A stretch of DNA of 64,000 nucleotides from assembly GCF_031450785.1 (NCBI RefSeq), contig NZ_JARTWB010000001.1, forward strand, positions 1,116,001-1,180,000, given 5' to 3'. A program made the position numbers and the translations under genes. Numbering within the stretch: the stretch's first letter is position 1; each line of letters begins with the position of its first letter. Shown here in pieces: positions 18,200 through 27,739 of this stretch. The stretch is from Caballeronia sp. LZ062. Lineage in GTDB: Bacteria > Pseudomonadota > Gammaproteobacteria > Burkholderiales > Burkholderiaceae. The notes beneath the pieces were generated by a model. It was not told the DNA's origin and did no database searches. It worked only from the letters and a program-made list of their open reading frames with translations.

Positions 18200-19399
18200 A
18201 TGACGACCGTTTCGTCCGACCACCGCTACACCGAAATCGCCGATCTCGCCGACGACGCGCTCTCGCTGCGCGAGATTCGCCACGACATCCACCGTCATCC
18301 GGAGTTGTCGTACGAAGAGACACGCACCGCCGCGCTCGTCGCCGGGAAGCTCGAGGAATGGGGCTGGCAGGTGACGCGCGGCGTGGGCGGCACGGGCGTC
18401 GTCGGCACGCTGAAGGCGGGCGACGGGACGAAGAGCATCGGCCTGCGCGCGGACATGGATGCGCTGCCGATCCTCGAACAGTCCGGCAAGTCCTACGCGA
18501 GCGAAACGCCCGGCAAGATGCACGCGTGCGGCCACGACGGCCACACGACCATGCTGCTCGGCGCGGCCCGCCATCTCGCGCGCACGCGGCGCTTCAACGG
18601 CACGGTGCATCTGTACTTTCAGCCGGCGGAAGAGCACGGCGTGCCGAGCGGCGCGCAGAAGATGATCGAAGAAGGTCTCTTCGACCGCTTTCATTGCGAT
18701 GCCGTGTTCGGCGTGCACAACCATCCGGGCGCGCAGCCGGGCACGTTCCTGTTCCGCAAGGGGCCGTTCATGGCAGCCGGCGATCAGGTGTCGATCGTGA
18801 TCGAAGGCGTCGGCGGTCACGCGGCGCGGCCGCATCTGTCGGTCGATCCGGTGGTCGTCGCGGCGAGCATCGTGATGGCGCTTCAGACGATCGTCGCGCG
18901 CAATGTCGATCCGGCGCAGCCCGCTGTCGTGACGGTCGGCTCCATGCACGCGGGAACGGTCAACAACGTCATTCCGAACCGCGCGACGCTCGAACTGTCC
19001 GTGCGCTCGTTCAGCCCGCAGGTGCGCGAGCTTTTGAAGCGCCGCATTCAGGAACTGGTGGAGTCGCAGGCGGCGAGCTACGGCGCGAAGGCGACGGTGA
19101 AGTATCTGGAAGGCTATCCGGTCGTCGTCAATTCGGACGCGCAGACCGAATTCGCGACCCAAGTGGCGCGCGAACTGGTCGGCGAAGAGAACGTCGTGGC
19201 GCACGCGGACCTGCTGATGGGCAGCGAGGACTTCGCGTTCATGCTGCAGGAGCGGCCGGGCACGTTCCTGCGCATCGGCAACGGTGCGGGCGAGGACGGC
19301 TGCATGGTCCACAACCCGCATTACGACTTCAACGACAAGAACCTGCCGGTCGGCGCGGCGTACTGGGCGCGCCTCGTGGAGCGGTTCTTGGAGGACTGA
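18200..19399 (+). CDS. M20 family amidohydrolase (hippurate hydrolase-like)
   Basis: 399-residue metal-dependent amidohydrolase of the M20D group, cleaving N-acyl amino acids or related amides. Metal and catalytic residues are visible in LRADMDALPI, MHACGHDGHTTMLLGAA, FQPAEEHG with the catalytic Glu, and MGSEDFAFMLQERPG. The lid-domain signature VEGVGGHAARPH-like (IEGVGGHAARPH) is present. No signal peptide. The ATG at 18200 gives the usual N-terminus; an in-frame extension upstream is Arg-rich and looks spurious. Divergent from gabT, so it may release an amino acid entering the same catabolism, but this is only positional. Confidence 0.9.
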   Translation: MTTVSSDHRYTEIADLADDALSLREIRHDIHRHPELSYEETRTAALVAGKLEEWGWQVTRGVGGTGVVGTLKAGDGTKSIGLRADMDALPILEQSGKSYASETPGKMHACGHDGHTTMLLGAARHLARTRRFNGTVHLYFQPAEEHGVPSGAQKMIEEGLFDRFHCDAVFGVHNHPGAQPGTFLFRKGPFMAAGDQVSIVIEGVGGHAARPHLSVDPVVVAASIVMALQTIVARNVDPAQPAVVTVGSMHAGTVNNVIPNRATLELSVRSFSPQVRELLKRRIQELVESQAASYGAKATVKYLEGYPVVVNSDAQTEFATQVARELVGEENVVAHADLLMGSEDFAFMLQERPGTFLRIGNGAGEDGCMVHNPHYDFNDKNLPVGAAYWARLVERFLED

Positions 19400-19416
19400 T
19401 CCCGGCTGCTTGCAAA

Positions 19417-20967
19417 CTACGCGGGCAGCTTGAAACTGCCGATCGCCTCGCGCAGCACGTCCACCTGATCCTTCAGCGAATGCGCGGCGGCGGCGGCTTC
19501 TTCGACGAGCGCGGCGTTTTGCTGCGTCACCTGATCCATCTCGACGACCGCGCGATTCACCTGTTCGATGCCCGCGCTCTGCTCGCGCGAGGCGTCGCTG
19601 ATTTCGTCGAGAATCTCGTTCACGCGCCGCACCGACTGCACGATCTCGCTCATCGTCGCGCCCGCGTTCGAGACGAGCGACGCGCCTTGCTGCACCGTCT
19701 GCGTCGACGTCTCGATCAGCGCCTTGATTTCCTTGGCGGCCGTTGCGGAACGTTGCGCGAGGCTGCGCACTTCCGCCGCCACGACCGCGAAGCCGCGCCC
19801 CTGCTCGCCGGCGCGCGCCGCTTCGACTGCGGCGTTCAGCGCGAGAATGTTCGTCTGAAACGCGATGCCGTCGATCACGCCGATGATGTCGCCGATCTGC
19901 TGCGAACTCGCGGTGATGCGCGTCATCGTGTCGATGACTTCGCTGACTACGCCGCTGCCGCGCGTCGCGACGTCCGCCGCCTGTTCCGCGAGCCGCGCGG
20001 CCTGCGCTGCGCTTTGCGCGTTGTTCTTCACGTTGGCGGTCATTTCGTCCATGCTCGACGCCGTCTGCACGAGCGCGGCCGCCTGTTCCTCGGTGCGCTG
20101 CGAGAGGTCGGTGTTGCCCGCCGCGATTTCAGATGCGCCCACGTTGATGTTTTCCGTGCCGTTGCGCACGCGCGAAACGGTCTCGACGAGTCCGCGCTGC
20201 ATCGTCGAAAGCGCGTGGAGCAGACTCGTCGTGTCGTCCGGATGCACGCTCACGGCGGTCGTCAGATCGCCCTGCGCCATGCGGTGCGCAGCGCCCACCG
20301 CCCATTCCAGCTCGCCGCCGAGATTACGCTTGATGCTGCGCACGACGACGAGCATCGCTGCGGTCGCCGCCGCGCCCAGCAGCGCCGTGACGAGGAGCCA
20401 GCGCAACGCGCTCGCGTAGAACGCGCTTTGCACGTCGTCCATGTACATGCCGGTCACGATGTACCAGTCCCACGGCGCAAACCGTTGCGAATATGAGAGT
20501 TTCGCCACCGGCTTGTCGCTGCCCGGCTTCGACCAGAGATAACTGACAAAGCCGCCGCCCGGCTGGTCGCCCGCCTTGACGATGTCCACGAAAAGCCGCG
20601 TGCCGGCCGGATCGGTGTAGCCCGACATGTCCTGGCCGATCATCGCGGGCTTGATCGGATGCATGACCATGGTCGGGTGCGAGTCGTTGATCGACAGGTA
20701 ACCGTCCGTGCCGTAACGGATCGCGCCGACCACGGCCAGCGCCTGCTTCTTCGCTTCGTCGTCGGTCATGGTCTTGTTGGCGGCGAGCGCGGCGTAGTGC
20801 GACACGATTGCGTGCGCCTCGCCGACGAGCGACTTCAGCTGCTCCTTGCGGTCGTCGATCATCGACGCGCGGTTTTGCCACGCGCCGATCACGCCGATGG
20901 CGACAAGCCCGATCCACAGCACGGCGATCAGCGAGCCGAGCTTCTTGTTCAACGTCATTTTGTTCAT
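19417..20967 (-). CDS. Methyl-accepting chemotaxis protein
   Basis: 516-residue chemoreceptor. Transmembrane helix 1 lies at about residues 10-30. It is followed by a periplasmic single-Cache domain (about 35-185, with [17 protein letters not shown] typical of sCache_2), a second transmembrane helix near 190-210, and a HAMP domain. The cytoplasmic coiled coil has the conserved hairpin tip [20 protein letters not shown]. The C-terminus ends in FKLPA with no CheR/CheB-binding pentapeptide. sCache_2 receptors usually bind small carboxylic acids; the ligand here is unknown. It converges on the amidohydrolase gene with a 17-bp gap. Confidence 0.93.
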   Translation of the reverse strand: MNKMTLNKKLGSLIAVLWIGLVAIGVIGAWQNRASMIDDRKEQLKSLVGEAHAIVSHYAALAANKTMTDDEAKKQALAVVGAIRYGTDGYLSINDSHPTMVMHPIKPAMIGQDMSGYTDPAGTRLFVDIVKAGDQPGGGFVSYLWSKPGSDKPVAKLSYSQRFAPWDWYIVTGMYMDDVQSAFYASALRWLLVTALLGAAATAAMLVVVRSIKRNLGGELEWAVGAAHRMAQGDLTTAVSVHPDDTTSLLHALSTMQRGLVETVSRVRNGTENINVGASEIAAGNTDLSQRTEEQAAALVQTASSMDEMTANVKNNAQSAAQAARLAEQAADVATRGSGVVSEVIDTMTRITASSQQIGDIIGVIDGIAFQTNILALNAAVEAARAGEQGRGFAVVAAEVRSLAQRSATAAKEIKALIETSTQTVQQGASLVSNAGATMSEIVQSVRRVNEILDEISDASREQSAGIEQVNRAVVEMDQVTQQNAALVEEAAAAAHSLKDQVDVLREAIGSFKLPA

Positions 20968-21026
20968 AGATGCGCCCGCGATGTCTTCGTTGGATTCACG
21001 TGTCTTCCACGAAGCGACGGCGCGCG

Positions 21027-21063
21027 CCGCCGCTTGCCTGCTTTACGGCAGGCGACGCGGCGG
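21027..21063 (-). other. Imperfect GC-rich stem-loop
   Basis: CCGCCGC and GCCTGC at 21027-21041 pair with GCAGGC and GCGGCGG at 21048-21063, with a 2-base bulge on each side and a 6-base loop. It lies between the small Pro-Asp-rich gene and the chemoreceptor gene, both on the minus strand. No T-run follows, so it is at best a weak terminator or a leader structure. Confidence 0.35.
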
Positions 21064-21106
21064 TTGAAGGGCGGGGATACCCGTAAAAAGAGGTTCGGGC
21101 GGCGCC

Positions 21107-21268
21107 TCAGAAGCGCCGGATCGGGTCTTTGTCGGGCGGTGCGTCGGGATGCTGCGGCTCATCCGGACGATGCCCCGGCGAAGGCGGCGTGAGCGGATCG
21201 GCTTCCGGGTCGCGGTTCGGATCTGCGATCGGGTCCGGAACGGGCGTGGTCTGCAGGTCGAATTTCAT
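21107..21268 (-). CDS. Small Pro/Asp-rich protein
   Basis: 53 residues, start MKFDLQTTPVPDPIADP, with repeated D-P and P-D steps (TPPSPGHRPDEPQHPDAPPDKDP) and no hydrophobic core. It is certainly disordered. GGGGA lies 6-10 bases before the ATG, and the gene sits 19 bp behind the glycosyltransferase-like gene on the same strand, so it is likely expressed with it. Similar tiny acidic Pro-rich proteins occur in Burkholderia genomes as hypotheticals, to my recollection. The function is unknown. Confidence 0.6.
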   Translation of the reverse strand: MKFDLQTTPVPDPIADPNRDPEADPLTPPSPGHRPDEPQHPDAPPDKDPIRRF

Positions 21269-21287
21269 TGTGGTCCCCGAATAAATG

Positions 21288-21887
21288 TCACAGAGCATCG
21301 TGTACGGCGGGCATATGCAACGTGAACGGACGGCCTGGATGCGCGTTTTCGACATCGGACAACTCGGCGCGGGCGCGGCGCGTGATCGCGTCGCTGCCGA
21401 CGCCGTCCGGCTGCTCCGCCAGCACGATATGCGGCGTGCCCAGCGCGCGAGCGACGGCCACCGGCGAGGGCGCGGCGGCATCGTCGGAGAGAAGCAGTTG
21501 CGCATCGGCGATCAGACGCGGCAGCGTGCGCGGCCCGACCGCGCCCGCCAGAAAGAGCGCCGCCGTCTGCATGGCGCCGAGCACGCCGGCGGTACGCTCG
21601 GGATCGGGCGCGTCGCCGACGATGGCGATTTGCCAGCCATCGGCCGCGAGTTCGTCGGCGACATGGGCGTATTGCTCGGCGGCCCACGCGGGCGTGGAGT
21701 GGTGGCTACCCGGATGAATCAGCACGAGCCGCTCGCGTTCGATGCCATGAAACGCGACGAGTTCGTCGTATTGCGCGTCCGACATGTCGCCGGACGGCGC
21801 GCGCGGCGCGGCGCTGGGTGTGTCGGGAATGAGCGCGAGATCCGGTGAGAGCACGTCCGTCAGCTGGGAAAAGGGATGGGCTCGCAT
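21288..21887 (-). CDS. Glycosyltransferase family 9-like, C-terminal half only
   Basis: 199 residues, about half a heptosyltransferase. Features are LVLIHPGSHHSTPAWAAEQY, which matches the nucleotide-sugar-binding start of the second GT-B domain, a VADELAADGWQIAIVGD strand-helix-strand, and TLPRLIADAQLLLSDDAAAP, where a full GT9 enzyme normally has its substrate-contacting Asp and a following His. That His is absent here (SDDAAAPSPVAVARALGTP). The acceptor domain is missing. AGGAG 5 bases before the ATG shows this is a normal start, not a window artefact. It may be non-catalytic or need a partner. Confidence 0.7.
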   Translation of the reverse strand: MRAHPFSQLTDVLSPDLALIPDTPSAAPRAPSGDMSDAQYDELVAFHGIERERLVLIHPGSHHSTPAWAAEQYAHVADELAADGWQIAIVGDAPDPERTAGVLGAMQTAALFLAGAVGPRTLPRLIADAQLLLSDDAAAPSPVAVARALGTPHIVLAEQPDGVGSDAITRRARAELSDVENAHPGRPFTLHMPAVHDAL

Positions 21888-21987
21888 TCTGACTCCTGCA
21901 ATTGGCGTGGCCGCGTGGGCGGATGCTGGAGTCGTGCAGCACGTCCCATGCCCAGATGACCGTACGTCGTAGCACAGACCCAACGTA

Positions 21988-22022
21988 AAACCGCCGCTTC
22001 GCGTCAGCGGAAGCGGCGGTTT
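21988..22022 (-). terminator. Rho-independent terminator
   Basis: A 13-bp perfect stem (21988-22000 with 22010-22022) around a 9-base loop. Read on the minus strand the right arm is followed by TTTTACG. It ends the transcript of the membrane gene that stops at 22051. Confidence 0.75.
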
Positions 22023-22050
22023 GCGGCATGCAGCCGAAGCGCGGAGGCGC

Positions 22051-22545
22051 TTACGTCTCGGAATGGCCGTCGTCGGCGGGCAGTGTCTTCGGCGTGAAGG
22101 CGTCGGCGCGGCGCCGGATGCCGTCGATTTCGCCGGTCACGAAAGTGCGATTGTCGGCGGCCAGCGCCTGCTGATACGACGCGCCTTCCGGCACGCGATG
22201 CAAAAGCGCGCGCAATTCGCCTTGCGTCGTCTGCTCGACCGGCTCGTAATCGTAGAGGCCGAGCATGAGTTCTGCGCGCTCGTGCAGCAGGAACAGGCAC
22301 GACGCGAAGGTCGCGACGGCCAGCACTTCCTGCACGCCGAAGCGAATTTCGCGCAGCAGCGGCGAAAACGGCAGCCACGCGACGAGCGCCGCGCCGACGA
22401 GCGCCAGCGCGAAGGTCGCATTGAGCAGCCAGCCGGCGCGGGCGACGATGCGCTCGCGTTCGGTCGACAACTGCCGCGCCGACTTCGGCACGAGCGCGGC
22501 CACGGAGAGTTGGTGCTGAAGGGCGTCGAGCGGGAGAGCGGCCAT
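22051..22545 (-). CDS. Membrane protein of unknown function
   Basis: 164 residues. Two hydrophobic segments (about 38-60, LLNATFALALVGAALVAWL, and about 72-92, VQEVLAVATFASCLFLLHE) are flanked by a basic N-terminal helix and a soluble acidic C-terminal tail. This is a helical-hairpin inner-membrane protein with both ends in the cytoplasm. No family recognised. Own terminator at 21988-22022. Confidence 0.7.
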   Translation of the reverse strand: MAALPLDALQHQLSVAALVPKSARQLSTERERIVARAGWLLNATFALALVGAALVAWLPFSPLLREIRFGVQEVLAVATFASCLFLLHERAELMLGLYDYEPVEQTTQGELRALLHRVPEGASYQQALAADNRTFVTGEIDGIRRRADAFTPKTLPADDGHSET

Positions 22546-22722
22546 GGAAGCGTCTTGGAAAAGCGCCAGAGCGGCGCGACACCCGTATAACGCGCGCCTT
22601 ACAGGACCGTTGACGATGCTTTCGTCTTGTTGCGCTCTGTTTCCGCTTGTTGCAATTGCCAGTGAGACGGGGCCGCGTTCAAGGAAGCAGAAATCGCCGG
22701 AAGCCGTTGCGGGCCGTTCCCG

Positions 22723-23310
22723 TCAGCCTTGCTGCAAATCGCCCGGCTGATCGACGTCGCGCAGCACGTTCGGATCGTCGACTTCCACCAGAAGCGGCGC
22801 CGCTGTCGAGAAAATCGCGCGCGCCCCGGCGTCGCCGTCGAGCGCGGCGAGCGTCGCGCGATGCGCCATGCCGAATCCCGCCGGATGCCCGCGCTGGCCG
22901 CGATACGACGGCGCGACGAGCGGCGCGCCCGCATCGACCCGGCGCGCGACGGCTTCGATGGTCGCGGGCTCGATCCACGGCATGTCGCCGAGCGCGACGA
23001 TCCATCCTTCGGCCTCGGAGGTCGCGCGCACGGCGGCCGCCAGCGTCGCGCCCATGCCGCGCGCGGCGTCCGCGCTGAAGATCACGTCGCAGCCGGCTTC
23101 GTTCAGCACGTCCGCGAGTTTTTCCGCGCCGGGCCGCACGACCGCGATCACTTCGGGTACGACCGAAAGCAGCCGCCGCGCGGACTGGAACACGACCGGC
23201 GTGCCGCCGGGCAATGTTGCGAGCAGCTTGTTGTGCAGACCGGAAGGATCGAAGCGGGTGCCGAGACCCGCAGCCAGCAGGATGCCGGTCGCATTCGACG
23301 AATAGGTCAT
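22723..23310 (-). CDS. mocA: Molybdopterin nucleotidyltransferase, MocA/MobA-like
   Basis: 195-residue nucleotidyltransferase-fold protein. The N-terminal signature is GILLAAGLGTRF followed by the Lys of HNKLLATLPG. The catalytic metal-binding segment is VALGDMPWIEP, and the C-terminal EVDDPNVLRDVDQPGDLQ is typical of the MocA branch. It would attach CMP to molybdopterin, giving the cytosine-dinucleotide cofactor. It lies 94 bp downstream of a paoABC-type oxidoreductase, which uses exactly that cofactor, so the pairing is functionally coherent. A role with other nucleotides cannot be ruled out. Confidence 0.82.
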   Translation of the reverse strand: MTYSSNATGILLAAGLGTRFDPSGLHNKLLATLPGGTPVVFQSARRLLSVVPEVIAVVRPGAEKLADVLNEAGCDVIFSADAARGMGATLAAAVRATSEAEGWIVALGDMPWIEPATIEAVARRVDAGAPLVAPSYRGQRGHPAGFGMAHRATLAALDGDAGARAIFSTAAPLLVEVDDPNVLRDVDQPGDLQQG

Positions 23311-23404
23311 CGCGCGGCTCGTGGGGAGAGGAACGTCGATTGTGCAGCGCGTCGAGAAGCGGGGCAAGCGCGAACAGAAGCCGCGCCCGCCCCGCATCGA
23401 ACGT

Positions 23405-25624
23405 TCAGGCGGTGCGCGGCATCACCTTGTCGAGCGTGATCGGCAGATCCCGCACGCGCACGCCCGTCGCGTGATACACGGCACTGCCGAGCGCGCCGGC
23501 CACGCCCGTGATGCCGATCTCGCCGATTCCGCGCACGCCAAGCGGATTGATGAGCGGATCCGGCTTGCCGATGAAGGCAATGTCGATCTGCCCGATGTCC
23601 GCGTTCACCGGCACGTGGTACTCGGCGAGATTGGCGTTGGTGTAGCGGCCATAGCGCGGGTCCAGATCGCTGCGTTCCATCAGCGCCGAGCCGACGCCCC
23701 ACACAATGCCGCCCATCAGCTGGCTATGCGCGGTCTTTTCGTTGAGCAGGTTGCCGACGTCGTACACGCCGACGATGCGCGGCACGCGAATCGTGCCGAG
23801 GTCCGCATCGACATGCACTTCCGCAAACACCGCGCCGAACGAGTGGAACGCGTACTCCTTCTTCTCGTCGCCGGGTTTCGTGGTCGCGACCGCTTCGATC
23901 GGCTTGCCGCCGTTGCGCGCGATCACAGCCGCCGCCGGATCGCGCTTGTCCGGATTCGAGCGGCTCACAACCCAGCCGTTGGCCACGGTCACGTCCTCGC
24001 GCGCCAATCCTGCGACGGGCGAGCCGCGGTCGGCAATCGCCATAGCGATGAGTTGATCGCGCGCCTGTCTCGACGCCGCCTGCACCGCCGGCGACACGCT
24101 CGCGACCGACTGCGAGCCGCCCGAGCCGGGCGCTTTCGGCAGCGACGAATCGCCGAGCGCGAAATTGACGTAGTCGGGCGGAAAGCCGAGCGCGTCCGCC
24201 GCCACTTGCGTCATCACGGTGTACGTGCCGGTGCCGAGGTCCTGCGTGCCGGCGGCGACCATCGCGGTGCCGTCGGGCAGAATGCGCGCAATCGCCGACG
24301 ACTCGCTGCGATTGGCCGGATATGTCGCCGTCGCCATGCCCCAGCCGATGAGCGTGTTGCCTTCCCGCATCGACCGCGGCGCGGCGCGGCGCTTCGACCA
24401 GCCGAACTTCTCGGCGCCTTCCTGATAGCACTCCATCAGCGCCTTGCTCGACCACGGCTTTTTCTCCTGCGGCTCCATGTTCGCGTAATTTTTGATGCGA
24501 AACGCGAGCGGGTCCATCGCGAGCTGATACGCCATTTCATCCATCGCGGTTTCGAGCGCGAAGGAGCCGCTCGTCTCGCCCGGCGCGCGCATGAAGGTCG
24601 GCGTGCCGACATCGAGCTTCACGAGCTTGTGCGATGTCGCCAGATTCGGCACCGCGTACGACATGCGCGTGACGATGGCCGAGCTTTCGGTCCAGTCCTC
24701 GAACGTCGACGTGGTGGAGATCACGTCGTGGCGCATGCCGGTCATCGTGCCGTCCTCGCGCGCGCTCACCGCGATGCGCTGCTCGGTGAACGGCCGGTTG
24801 CCGACCATGCCGAACATCTGCGTGCGGTCGAGCACGAGCTTGACGGGCCGCCCCGTCTGCTTCGCGGCCATTGCCGCCAGCACGACGTGCGACCACACCG
24901 AGCCCTTGCAGCCGAAGCCGCCGCCGACGAAAGGGCAGATCACGCGCACGTCGTCCTCCGGAATGCCGAAGAACTTCGCGACCGAACTCCGCGCGCCGGA
25001 AACACCCTGCGTCGTGTCGTAGAGCGTGAGTTTCGGGCCGTCCCAGCGTGCCAGCGTCGCGTGCGGCTCCATCGGATTGTGATGCTCGTTGGGCGTCGTA
25101 TAGACCGCGTTCAGGCGCGTCGGGCCCTGGCGCAGGCCGGCGTCCACGTCACCGCGCTGGGTCGTGATCGCGCGGCCCATCATCTTTTGCGGCTGATACG
25201 CGCTGGGCCGCGCGCGATCGAAATCCGCGTTCGGCGTGGCGGCCTCATAGCGGATATCGACAAATCGCGCCGCGCCTTGCGCGTGCTCCAGCGTATCCGC
25301 GACGACAACCGCCACCGGCTCGTTGCTGTAGCGCACCTCGTTGTTCTGCAGAAGCGACAGGCCGCGAATCGCTGGCGGCTGCGCGTCGGGCACGCCGCTG
25401 TGCGGCAGGCGCATCGCGTTGCCATGCGTCATCACGAAGAGCACGCCGGGCATCGACTGGGCGCGGCTCGCATCGATCGACGCAATGCGGCCTTTCGCCA
25501 CCGTGCTCGTGATGAGCACCGCGTGCGCGAGCTTGGCCTCGCTGTTGTCGCCGCAATAACGCGCCTGGCCCGTGACCTTCAGCACGCCGTCCGTGCGATC
25601 CATCGGTTGACCGACGACACTCAT
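23405..25624 (-). CDS. paoC: Aldehyde oxidoreductase molybdenum-binding subunit (PaoC-like)
   Basis: 739-residue large subunit of a xanthine-oxidase-family enzyme. Visible are the substrate and cofactor loops [37 protein letters not shown] and [19 protein letters not shown], and [20 protein letters not shown] with the catalytic Glu. The segment [18 protein letters not shown] at the start is typical of the YagR/PaoC branch. It overlaps the FAD subunit by 4 bases (ATGA). Lacking its own signal, it would be exported as a complex through the small subunit's Tat leader. In E. coli this enzyme detoxifies aromatic aldehydes; the substrate range here is unknown. Confidence 0.92.
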   Translation of the reverse strand: MSVVGQPMDRTDGVLKVTGQARYCGDNSEAKLAHAVLITSTVAKGRIASIDASRAQSMPGVLFVMTHGNAMRLPHSGVPDAQPPAIRGLSLLQNNEVRYSNEPVAVVVADTLEHAQGAARFVDIRYEAATPNADFDRARPSAYQPQKMMGRAITTQRGDVDAGLRQGPTRLNAVYTTPNEHHNPMEPHATLARWDGPKLTLYDTTQGVSGARSSVAKFFGIPEDDVRVICPFVGGGFGCKGSVWSHVVLAAMAAKQTGRPVKLVLDRTQMFGMVGNRPFTEQRIAVSAREDGTMTGMRHDVISTTSTFEDWTESSAIVTRMSYAVPNLATSHKLVKLDVGTPTFMRAPGETSGSFALETAMDEMAYQLAMDPLAFRIKNYANMEPQEKKPWSSKALMECYQEGAEKFGWSKRRAAPRSMREGNTLIGWGMATATYPANRSESSAIARILPDGTAMVAAGTQDLGTGTYTVMTQVAADALGFPPDYVNFALGDSSLPKAPGSGGSQSVASVSPAVQAASRQARDQLIAMAIADRGSPVAGLAREDVTVANGWVVSRSNPDKRDPAAAVIARNGGKPIEAVATTKPGDEKKEYAFHSFGAVFAEVHVDADLGTIRVPRIVGVYDVGNLLNEKTAHSQLMGGIVWGVGSALMERSDLDPRYGRYTNANLAEYHVPVNADIGQIDIAFIGKPDPLINPLGVRGIGEIGITGVAGALGSAVYHATGVRVRDLPITLDKVMPRTA

Positions 25625-26622
25625 GCGACACCTCCTGCCATGTTTGCTGCCTGTTGGACGGCGCGTACGATCGCCCGCTGCGCGAGCGTCACCTTGAATG
25701 CGTTGTCGCGGCGCGGCTGCGCGCCCTGCACCGCGAGCGCGGCGGCGCTTTGCAGCGTCGCGGCATCGAGCGTCTTGCCGACGAGCGCCGCCTCCGTCGC
25801 ATTCGCGCGCCACGGCTTGTGCGCGACGCCGCCGAGCGCGATGCGCGCGGTCCTGACCGTGTTGCCGTCCATCTGCAACGCGGCGGCGACCGAGACGAGC
25901 GCGAATGCATAACTCGCCCGGTCGCGGATCTTCAGATACTTCGAATGGCCGGCGAAGAGCGGCGGCGGCAGATCGACGGCGGTGATCAGCTCGCCCGGTG
26001 CGAGCGTCGTATCGAGATCGGGCCGGTCGCCCGGCAGCCGATGGAATTCCGCGAACGGGATCGTCCGCTCGCCGTGCGGACCGGTCACGCGCACGACGGC
26101 ATCGAGCGCGGCGAGCGCGACGCTCATGTCCGACGGATTCGTCGCGATGCACTGATTGCTCGCGCCGAGAATCGCGTGAATGCGCGTGTTGCCGTCGAGC
26201 GCGGCGCACCCGGTGCCCGGCGTACGCTTGTTGCACTGGGGGAAGCCCGTGTCGTAGAAGTAATAGCAGCGCGTGCGCTGCATCAGATTGCCGCCGACAG
26301 TCGCCATGTTGCGCAATTGCGCCGATGCGCCCGCGAGAAACGCCTGCGAGAGCAGCGGATACCGCTCGCGCACCCATGTGTGATTGGCGGCGTCGCTGTT
26401 GCGTACGAGCGCGCCGATGCGCAGGCCGCCGTCCGGCAACGGCGTGATGCCGCCGAGACCGTCGATATGCGTGATATCGACGAGCCGCGCGGGGCGCGCC
26501 ACGCCGTTCTTCATGAGATCCAGCAGGTTGGTGCCGCCGCCGATGAACACCGTGCCCGGCTGCCCGCCCGCCTGCACCGCCGAGCCAATGTCGGCGGCGC
26601 GCTGATAGGAGATCGCGTCCAT
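25621..26622 (-). CDS. paoB: Aldehyde oxidoreductase FAD-binding subunit (PaoB-like)
   Basis: 333-residue FAD subunit. The flavin segment is [18 protein letters not shown], followed by [18 protein letters not shown] and the Cys-rich [16 protein letters not shown]. In E. coli PaoB those cysteines hold an extra [4Fe-4S] cluster, so this protein probably has one too. It passes electrons from the iron-sulphur subunit to an external acceptor. Translationally coupled to paoC by an ATGA overlap, and 9 bp behind the small subunit. Confidence 0.92.
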   Translation of the reverse strand: MDAISYQRAADIGSAVQAGGQPGTVFIGGGTNLLDLMKNGVARPARLVDITHIDGLGGITPLPDGGLRIGALVRNSDAANHTWVRERYPLLSQAFLAGASAQLRNMATVGGNLMQRTRCYYFYDTGFPQCNKRTPGTGCAALDGNTRIHAILGASNQCIATNPSDMSVALAALDAVVRVTGPHGERTIPFAEFHRLPGDRPDLDTTLAPGELITAVDLPPPLFAGHSKYLKIRDRASYAFALVSVAAALQMDGNTVRTARIALGGVAHKPWRANATEAALVGKTLDAATLQSAAALAVQGAQPRRDNAFKVTLAQRAIVRAVQQAANMAGGVA

Positions 26623-26631
26623 GTCGTCTCC

Positions 26632-27336
26632 TTAACCGCGCGTCGAAGCGACGGTTTTCACCGCCGCGACGATGTTCGGATACGCGCCGCAGCGGCAGAT
26701 GTTGCCGCTCATGCGCTCGCGGATTTCGTCGTCGGAGAGTTGCGGCGGGCGAAAGCGCACGTCGGCGGTGGCGGCGCTCGCGTCGCCGTTCCTGTATTCG
26801 TCGATGAGCGCCGTCGCCGAGCACAACTGGCCCGGCGTGCAGTAGCCGCACTGGAACGCGTCCTTCTCGATGAACGCCTGTTGCAGCGGGCTCAAGCTGT
26901 CGGCGGCGGGCGCGAGACCTTCGACGGTCGTCACGCTTTCGCCCTCGTGCATGACGGCGAGCGTCAGACACGAGTTGATGCGCCTGCCGCCGACGATGAC
27001 CGTGCACGCGCCGCACTGGCCGCGGTCGCAGCCTTTTTTCGTGCCGGTGAGGCCCGCGTATTCGCGCAACGCATCGAGGAGCGTCGTGCGCGCTTCGACC
27101 TGAAGTTCGTAAGGATGGCCGTTGATGGTGAGCTTGACCGGCATCACCGGCGCGGCGGAAGGCGGCATCGGCGTCGATGCCTGCGCGTCCGCTTGCTGCG
27201 CGCCTGCTTGCTGCGCGTGCGCAAGCGGCGTCGCGCTGACGGCCGCCGCCGCTGCGGCCGATTGGAGAAAGCGCCGGCGCGACGGCTTTTGTGCCGCGTC
27301 GTCGACGTGTTGTGAAGGCCTATTGACTGGGGACAT
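26632..27336 (-). CDS. paoA: Aldehyde oxidoreductase [2Fe-2S] subunit with Tat signal (PaoA-like)
   Basis: 234 residues. The twin-Arg leader PSRRRFLQSAAAAAAV ends near residue 50 and directs the assembled enzyme to the periplasm. The mature part has the plant-ferredoxin cluster motif CDRGQCGACTVIVGG, then FQCGYCTPGQLCSA and NICRCGAYPNIV for the second [2Fe-2S]. The start at MSPVNRPSQ follows GAGGAG by about 13 bases; it is the first gene of the paoABC unit. Electrons pass from Mo to these clusters, then to FAD. The longer upstream frame lacks coding character. Confidence 0.92.
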   Translation of the reverse strand: MSPVNRPSQHVDDAAQKPSRRRFLQSAAAAAAVSATPLAHAQQAGAQQADAQASTPMPPSAAPVMPVKLTINGHPYELQVEARTTLLDALREYAGLTGTKKGCDRGQCGACTVIVGGRRINSCLTLAVMHEGESVTTVEGLAPAADSLSPLQQAFIEKDAFQCGYCTPGQLCSATALIDEYRNGDASAATADVRFRPPQLSDDEIRERMSGNICRCGAYPNIVAAVKTVASTRG

Positions 27337-27739
27337 GGCGAAAGAAGGCTCCTCGCTCGTTCGGAAGGGCGCCGTCCGGCTCGGGTCTCCGTGGGCTTTT
27401 CGCTCGCGACCGACGCGACTTTCGGTCGATGAGCGCCAGTGCCCGGGTCCGCGCGGCGTAAGGTGTCTGCGAGCCGGAACGCCGTCGGCTGTAAGGCGAC
27501 CGAACGTTCGACAATTCGCGACCGCATGTCCATGCAAGTCGGGTGCCACGCGCCGCCGGGCGGGCGTCCTACAGCGAGCCTGCGAAACGGAGCATGTAAA
27601 TCCTGCATGCGTAAGTAAAAGCGCGTTCGCTTCGAATCCCGATTGTTTCGGCAATTGTCAGGAAGAAGCCGCACTTTGTGACGTTTCCCGTGCGGCGCAC
27701 GTCGCACAATCGCACTCAGTCCTTTTGCATGTGTCGTCC
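27337..27739. other. 403-bp divergent intergenic region
   Basis: It separates paoA (minus) from the TPR-glycosyltransferase (plus). Both promoters should be here, but no confident -35/-10 pair is visible and no regulator gene is present. One plus-strand frame stays open across the whole region and merges with the TPR gene, but its composition is not protein-like. Confidence 0.45.

Noticed and set aside
23405..27016. One fused 1,200-residue molybdenum protein
   Set aside because: The frame of paoC happens to stay open through paoB; overlapping start/stop signals and normal subunit lengths show three separate genes.
27615..27660. A tRNA-like TTCGAATCCC segment
   Set aside because: No matching acceptor, D or anticodon stems can be drawn around it.
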